This document shows positions 60,412-64,000 of a stretch of DNA of 64,000 nucleotides, piece after piece. Origin of the DNA: Nitrospirota bacterium (GTDB lineage Bacteria; Nitrospirota; Nitrospiria; SBBL01; JAADHI01); NCBI GenBank assembly GCA_029261155.1, contig JAJDBW010000090.1, forward strand, positions 21,461 to 85,460, in the 5' to 3' direction. The position numbers were made by a program, and so were the translations under genes. Under the pieces are notes generated by a model. It had not been told where the DNA came from. It made no database searches and worked only from the letters and a program-made list of their open reading frames with translations. Position 1 is the first letter of the stretch, and every line of letters starts with the position of its first letter.

Positions 60412-61739
60412 ATATCAGAATCGAAGCGCTCACACACACGACACCGGCAATTAAATTTAAAATGCTCGACCTTCGCCTCTCGTTGCAAAAATCGGTATGG
60501 CTTCTTTTCACCTTCATCGCCCTCCCCTTCTTGTTGGGCGCGCCGGAGGTCTTCGCGGGGGACGCTGCCAGCGTGACGGAAGCCCTTTCAAAAGGCAAGG
60601 TCTCGGCCGATTTCCGCTATCGTTACGAAATGGTGGACGACTCCGGACCGAATACCACGACCCGTAAAAACGCCCAGGCCTCGACGCTTCGCAGCCGCCT
60701 GGGCTATCAAACGGCATCATTTAAAGGGGTATCGGGCTTTCTTGAATTCGAGGATGTATCGGTCATCGGGAACGCGCAGTACAACAGCACGGCAAACGGC
60801 AAGACCGCCTATCCCGTGGTCGCCGATCCCGAAGACACTGAGGTCAACCAGGCCTATCTGAAATATACGGGATTGGCAGGTTTGACGCTCATCGGCGGAC
60901 GCCAGCGCATCAAGCTCGACAACGACCGCTTTATCGGCAACGTCGGCTGGCGGCAAAACGAGCAGACCTTCGACGCCGTCCGTCTGGCCTTCGGCCCCAT
61001 GGCGGATCTCGTCGGGACCTATCTCTATTTGGCCAATGTCAACCGGATCTTCGGCGAACACAATCCCAATGCCGTCTTGGCCGACAGTCGAATGGATTCC
61101 CACTTACTTCATCTTGGATGGATCGGGCAAGCGGCGCTTCAGGTTTCGGCCTACGGCTATTTGTTGGATTTTGAAGGCGCGCCCGCCGCCTCGACCCAAA
61201 CCTTCGGCATTCGCTTTACCGGAACATTGAAACCCGGCGAAACCCTCACGCTCCTCTACACGGCGGAATATGCCGACCAGAGCGACTATGCCCAGGGTGC
61301 CGCCATCAATCAGGGCGATTATTATTTGATCGAATTGGGTGCGGGCGTCATGGGCATTTCCCTTCAGGCCAGTTATGAGCTCTTAAGCGGAGACGGGGTC
61401 TACGGATTTGCGACGCCCCTGGCCACGGCGCATGCCTTTCAGGGCTGGGCCGATAAGTTTCTGGCGACGCCCGCCGGCGGCGTGGAGGATCTTTATTTCA
61501 CCCTTTCGGGAAAGGCCTTGGGACTCAAGCTCGTGGGGGTCTATCACTTCTTCAACTCGGATGCGGGGAACTTCAAATACGGCACGGAAACTGACCTGCT
61601 CATCGTGAAGCCGGTTTCGGAAAATACCCTAATCAGCGTCAAATATGCCATGTACGAGGCAGACCGCAATCCGCAAAATACCGGAGGCCCGGCCGTCGAT
61701 ACCGACAAACTCTGGCTGACGGGAGAACTCAAATTCTAA
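60408..61739 (+). CDS. outer-membrane porin-like beta-barrel protein
   Basis: A 443-residue exported barrel: signal peptide (LLFTFIALPFLLGAPEVFA-GD), then VSADFRYRYEMVDDSG, many alternating strands (YLKYTGLAGLTLIGGRQRIK) and a C-terminal GELKF terminus. It resembles alginate-export/Opr-type porins of the kind found beside anion uptake systems. It probably lets the transporter's substrate cross the outer membrane. The start at 60408 overlaps the ATPase stop (ATGA); the frame extending back to 59967 reads antisense-like Arg/Pro-rich sequence inside the ATPase gene and is rejected. Confidence 0.85.
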   Translation: MNIRIEALTHTTPAIKFKMLDLRLSLQKSVWLLFTFIALPFLLGAPEVFAGDAASVTEALSKGKVSADFRYRYEMVDDSGPNTTTRKNAQASTLRSRLGYQTASFKGVSGFLEFEDVSVIGNAQYNSTANGKTAYPVVADPEDTEVNQAYLKYTGLAGLTLIGGRQRIKLDNDRFIGNVGWRQNEQTFDAVRLAFGPMADLVGTYLYLANVNRIFGEHNPNAVLADSRMDSHLLHLGWIGQAALQVSAYGYLLDFEGAPAASTQTFGIRFTGTLKPGETLTLLYTAEYADQSDYAQGAAINQGDYYLIELGAGVMGISLQASYELLSGDGVYGFATPLATAHAFQGWADKFLATPAGGVEDLYFTLSGKALGLKLVGVYHFFNSDAGNFKYGTETDLLIVKPVSENTLISVKYAMYEADRNPQNTGGPAVDTDKLWLTGELKF

Positions 61740-61787
61740 TGCCCCGGAAAACGAATGTTTCTCAACCGCATGTAGGGAGTGGCAACG

Positions 61788-62615
61788 ATGCACAGTTTGT
61801 TTGAGTTTCTATTGGCTTCAAGTATTGCGCTGGCCTTCCACTTTGGTCTGCATCTCGAAAAGGAGGCCTACACCGTCTTTGGCGTCGGCCTTCTCTTGGC
61901 CTTGAGCGTCTCGCTGATCATGAATAAATTGCAACAGATCGAGGGCCGCTTCGAGAAATTGTTTCTGACCGCCCATCCCTTGGATTCGCTGATGGCGCAA
62001 TTGCACGAGCCCGGCATCGCGGCAAAGGGCCGCAGTTTTATGGACATGACGGAGCGCGTATTAAAAATGCTCAGCGAGGGTGCAGTTCCGCTGACCGAAG
62101 GCGAATATTATTACGAGGCCAGCCAATCCCTCTCGGCCTGCAAAAAGGTGGTCCGGGCCGTCAATTCGGTGGAGATCGCCGATTGGGTGGGCAAGGTGCA
62201 AAAGCAGAACTACTACCGGAATCAGGTCCTCGCGCACCGTGCCGGGGTGTCCATCCGGCGGATTTTCGTGCTTCGGCCGTCCGATCTATCGAACGCCGAA
62301 ATCGTGATGACCCTTCAACACCAGGTGCAAGACGGCATCGACGTGCGCATCGCCATGTGGGACGACCTGCATCTCTCCGGCGCGGAACAGGTGGAAATGC
62401 CCGTGAACTTCGTCCTATTCGACGAAGGTGCGCTCATTTTAAGAAACCCCTTGTTCGGGATCTACTACGGGAAAAAGATCTCGGCGGGCGGCGAGATCGC
62501 GCGCTATAAGCGCATTTACGAAATTTTGGAGCAACATGCTCGACTCCCGGAAGATTTGCTTCCAAAAGAAGGCGATGAAGCGGTTAATGCAAGGGCGGAT
62601 CCGATGCGGGTTTAG
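61788..62615 (+). CDS. membrane-anchored protein of unknown function
   Basis: A 275-residue protein with two N-terminal hydrophobic segments (LLASSIALAFHFGLHL and YTVFGVGLLLALSVSLIM) and a cytoplasmic domain. The domain contains RRIFVLRPSDLSN, LQHQVQDGIDVRIAMWDDL and VNFVLFDEGALILRNP. That layout recalls phospholipase-D-like or TrmB-sensor folds, but no HxK motif is present, so I name no activity. ATG at 61788 follows AGGGAG; a GTG at 61779 overlaps that site. It lies between the porin and the chlorite dismutase in the operon. Confidence 0.65.
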   Translation: MHSLFEFLLASSIALAFHFGLHLEKEAYTVFGVGLLLALSVSLIMNKLQQIEGRFEKLFLTAHPLDSLMAQLHEPGIAAKGRSFMDMTERVLKMLSEGAVPLTEGEYYYEASQSLSACKKVVRAVNSVEIADWVGKVQKQNYYRNQVLAHRAGVSIRRIFVLRPSDLSNAEIVMTLQHQVQDGIDVRIAMWDDLHLSGAEQVEMPVNFVLFDEGALILRNPLFGIYYGKKISAGGEIARYKRIYEILEQHARLPEDLLPKEGDEAVNARADPMRV

Positions 62616-62642
62616 TAAGAGTCACTAGAGAGGAGGAAGCGA

Positions 62643-63011
62643 ATGGCGACACACACTCTGGTATTACAAGACAAAAAAATTCATGTGGGCTTGACGGAAC
62701 GCGCCGATCAGCTGACGTGCCGGGATTTTTTAAAACTTGTGGAAATCGGAAAACAGGGGCAAGGAACGGTATTTTTTTCTGTCGATTCGGGACGGGTCAG
62801 GCTGGATGTTCCTGCCCTGTATTCCGGATACACGATGCGCGCCTTGCACGCCTGCGGATTCCACGGCCGCGTTTCCTCAGAGACAAGCGGCCCCCACGAC
62901 TGCAGGGTCACGCAAGGCCGGGGGAAATCTTTAAGCAGTCCCCATTCATTCAAACAACCCAAACGACAGAAAGTGGGCGAGAGAAAAATTGGAACGCATT
63001 GCGCGAAATAA
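62643..63011 (+). CDS. hypothetical protein before the chlorite dismutase gene
   Basis: A 122-residue protein with a strong GAGGAGG ribosome site. I do not recognise it. Residues 1-85 (ADQLTCRDFLKLVEIGKQGQ, then RVRLDVPALYSGYTMRALHA) look like a folded domain; the last 40 residues are basic and low in hydrophobics (KSLSSPHSFKQPKRQKVGER), which may mark a frameshifted or disordered end. It ends 86 bases before the chlorite dismutase start. A competing frame at 62717 runs into the chlorite dismutase gene and is treated as an extension of that frame only. Confidence 0.55.
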   Translation: MATHTLVLQDKKIHVGLTERADQLTCRDFLKLVEIGKQGQGTVFFSVDSGRVRLDVPALYSGYTMRALHACGFHGRVSSETSGPHDCRVTQGRGKSLSSPHSFKQPKRQKVGERKIGTHCAK

Positions 63012-63097
63012 GCGCAGTTGAGATCGATGTCTCACATGAGGTGTTGACCCGGAGCGATTGCATCACCGAGGCATTAACAGGAAGGCGTAGAATATCG

Positions 63098-63865
63098 ATG
63101 CGGTTTTATTGGTTTATCGGCGGCGACGCGGGTGCTTGGCGGATCGTAAAAACACAGCGGATTATGGGCGATCCGCTGCCCGCCGCGGCGGGACTTCAAA
63201 TTATTTCAGGCACGGCGCCGCCGGCGGAGGCCTCCGGCGCGGCATGGGTTGTTCGAGGCATCACGAGTAACGAACGCTACAGCACTCGTCTGGAAAAAGG
63301 CCAACTCGCCGCCAAGCAAGAAGGCCTCGGACGCCCGGAAGCCACCCGCGCCGCATTGATCCCCTTGCGGAAAAACGCCGCCTGGTGGGGGCTTACGCAA
63401 GACGAACGCCGAAGCATTTTTGAGGCGCGGTCGAGGCATATCGAGATCGGGTTGCGCTATTTGCCCGCCGTGGCGAGGCGGCTTCACCATTGCCGGGACC
63501 TTGGGGAGAACGAACCCTTCGATTTTATCACCTGGTTCGAATACGCGCCAAGCCATGAGCCCGCGTTTAACGCCTTGCTTGCCGAACTACGCGCCTCGGA
63601 AGAATGGAAGTATGTCGAACGGGAAATGGACATCCGCCTTGTGCGCGTAAGCCCTAAGGATCTTTTGAGACGGCGTTGTCGCAGTGCGTCCACTTCACTG
63701 CATCATTCACAAGGGCTTCGGCACCTCTTCCATTTTAAATTTTCTCACTCTCTGGCCAGCGATATAAACAGACTATCAATATCAAAACATTTTTTTAGAC
63801 TGAAAAATCCACTTTCAGAAATTTCCCTCAAGAGAGCATCGAACCAAAATAACGAATATCAGTAG
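63098..63865 (+). CDS. cld: chlorite dismutase, dimeric (clade 2) type, with extra C-terminal tail
   Basis: A 255-residue heme enzyme whose first 183 residues match short, dimeric chlorite dismutases such as that of Nitrobacter winogradskyi: MRFYWFIGGDAGAW, LGRPEATRAALIPLRKNAAW, IFEARSRHIEIGLRYLPAVARRL and EEWKYVEREMDIRLVR. The proximal His (114) and distal Arg (127), 13 residues apart, are both present, so it should convert chlorite to chloride and oxygen, unlike HemQ homologues that lack the Arg. Such proteins normally end at LVR; here about 72 unrelated residues follow. It closes the nitrate/bicarbonate-transporter operon and may detoxify chlorite formed from chlorate by nitrate reductase-type enzymes. 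Confidence 0.9.
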   Translation: MRFYWFIGGDAGAWRIVKTQRIMGDPLPAAAGLQIISGTAPPAEASGAAWVVRGITSNERYSTRLEKGQLAAKQEGLGRPEATRAALIPLRKNAAWWGLTQDERRSIFEARSRHIEIGLRYLPAVARRLHHCRDLGENEPFDFITWFEYAPSHEPAFNALLAELRASEEWKYVEREMDIRLVRVSPKDLLRRRCRSASTSLHHSQGLRHLFHFKFSHSLASDINRLSISKHFFRLKNPLSEISLKRASNQNNEYQ

Positions 63866-64000
63866 CTATACGTAACATATCCTGCTTTTGGTTCAGTTGT
63901 TTACTGCGATTGGGATGAAATTGGTCATTCCCAATCCATCTTCTGCGCTTTCTTGACTTCTCCTCAGAACGACCTCAATGGCCTTATAATAGTCTCTCTG

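Noticed and set aside
62717..63097. N-terminal extension of the chlorite dismutase frame
   Set aside because: Overlaps the 62643 gene, and the family N-terminus MRFYWFIGGD begins at 63098.
1..64000. CRISPR array, rRNA operon or complete prophage
   Set aside because: I found no regularly spaced repeats, no rRNA sequence and no phage structural or integrase genes.

Overview
The window looks like chromosomal DNA of a Gram-negative bacterium of intermediate GC content. It has secretin, Omp85-type and porin-type outer-membrane proteins, lipoproteins, and a Wzx/Wzy polysaccharide locus. A Cyc2-like cytochrome-porin, a nitrate/bicarbonate-type ABC transporter with a dimeric-type chlorite dismutase, and a MSHA/type IV pilus-like machine would fit a chemolithotroph such as a member of Nitrospirota or a related phylum. 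That placement is inference from gene content only.

Layout. 0.3-13.1 kb is mixed housekeeping and envelope genes: a LolA-like protein, hisS, a large lipoprotein behind a cyclic-di-GMP-I (GEMM) riboswitch, a Fn3 protein with a C-terminal sorting tail, an Omp85 barrel fused to a dead M1-peptidase-like head, a TPR protein, a purple-acid-phosphatase-like enzyme and gltA. 13.2-16.7 kb is a metal-resistance unit (MerR regulator plus P1B ATPase with YHS and two CPMHPE zinc-ribbon-like domains). 16.9-19.2 kb holds a Cyc2-like monoheme porin and a diheme cytochrome c.

19.3-42.7 kb is one long minus-strand surface-polysaccharide locus. It includes a split transketolase, aminotransferases, glycosyltransferases, Wzx, Wzy, methyltransferases, a sugar formyltransferase, a CDP-deoxysugar pathway (rfbF, rfbG, C-methyltransferase, rfbC) and an Idh-acetyltransferase fusion. 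Four toxin-antitoxin-type pairs sit in its gene junctions: DUF4160/DUF2442, HicBA, MntA/HepT and DUF433/DUF5615. The last two are bracketed by a full-length acetyltransferase gene on one side and a second, diverged copy of its 3' end followed by a 5' stub of a DegT aminotransferase gene on the other, which records a rearrangement.

43.4-44.4 kb is trpS. 44.8-55.8 kb is a single plus-strand operon for a compact pilus or secretion machine: CheX-like protein, MshEN-type ATPase, PilC, four (pseudo)pilins, an unknown secreted protein, a PilO-PilP fusion, a secretin and a PilM-PilN fusion. The MshEN-type ATPase and the GEMM riboswitch both point to cyclic di-GMP signalling at the cell surface. 55.86-57.1 kb is gene-poor and contains a broken tRNA-Leu. 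57.2-63.9 kb is an operon for NrtA/NrtB/NrtD-like transport, an outer-membrane porin, two unknown proteins and a chlorite dismutase; a strong intrinsic terminator lies in its leader.
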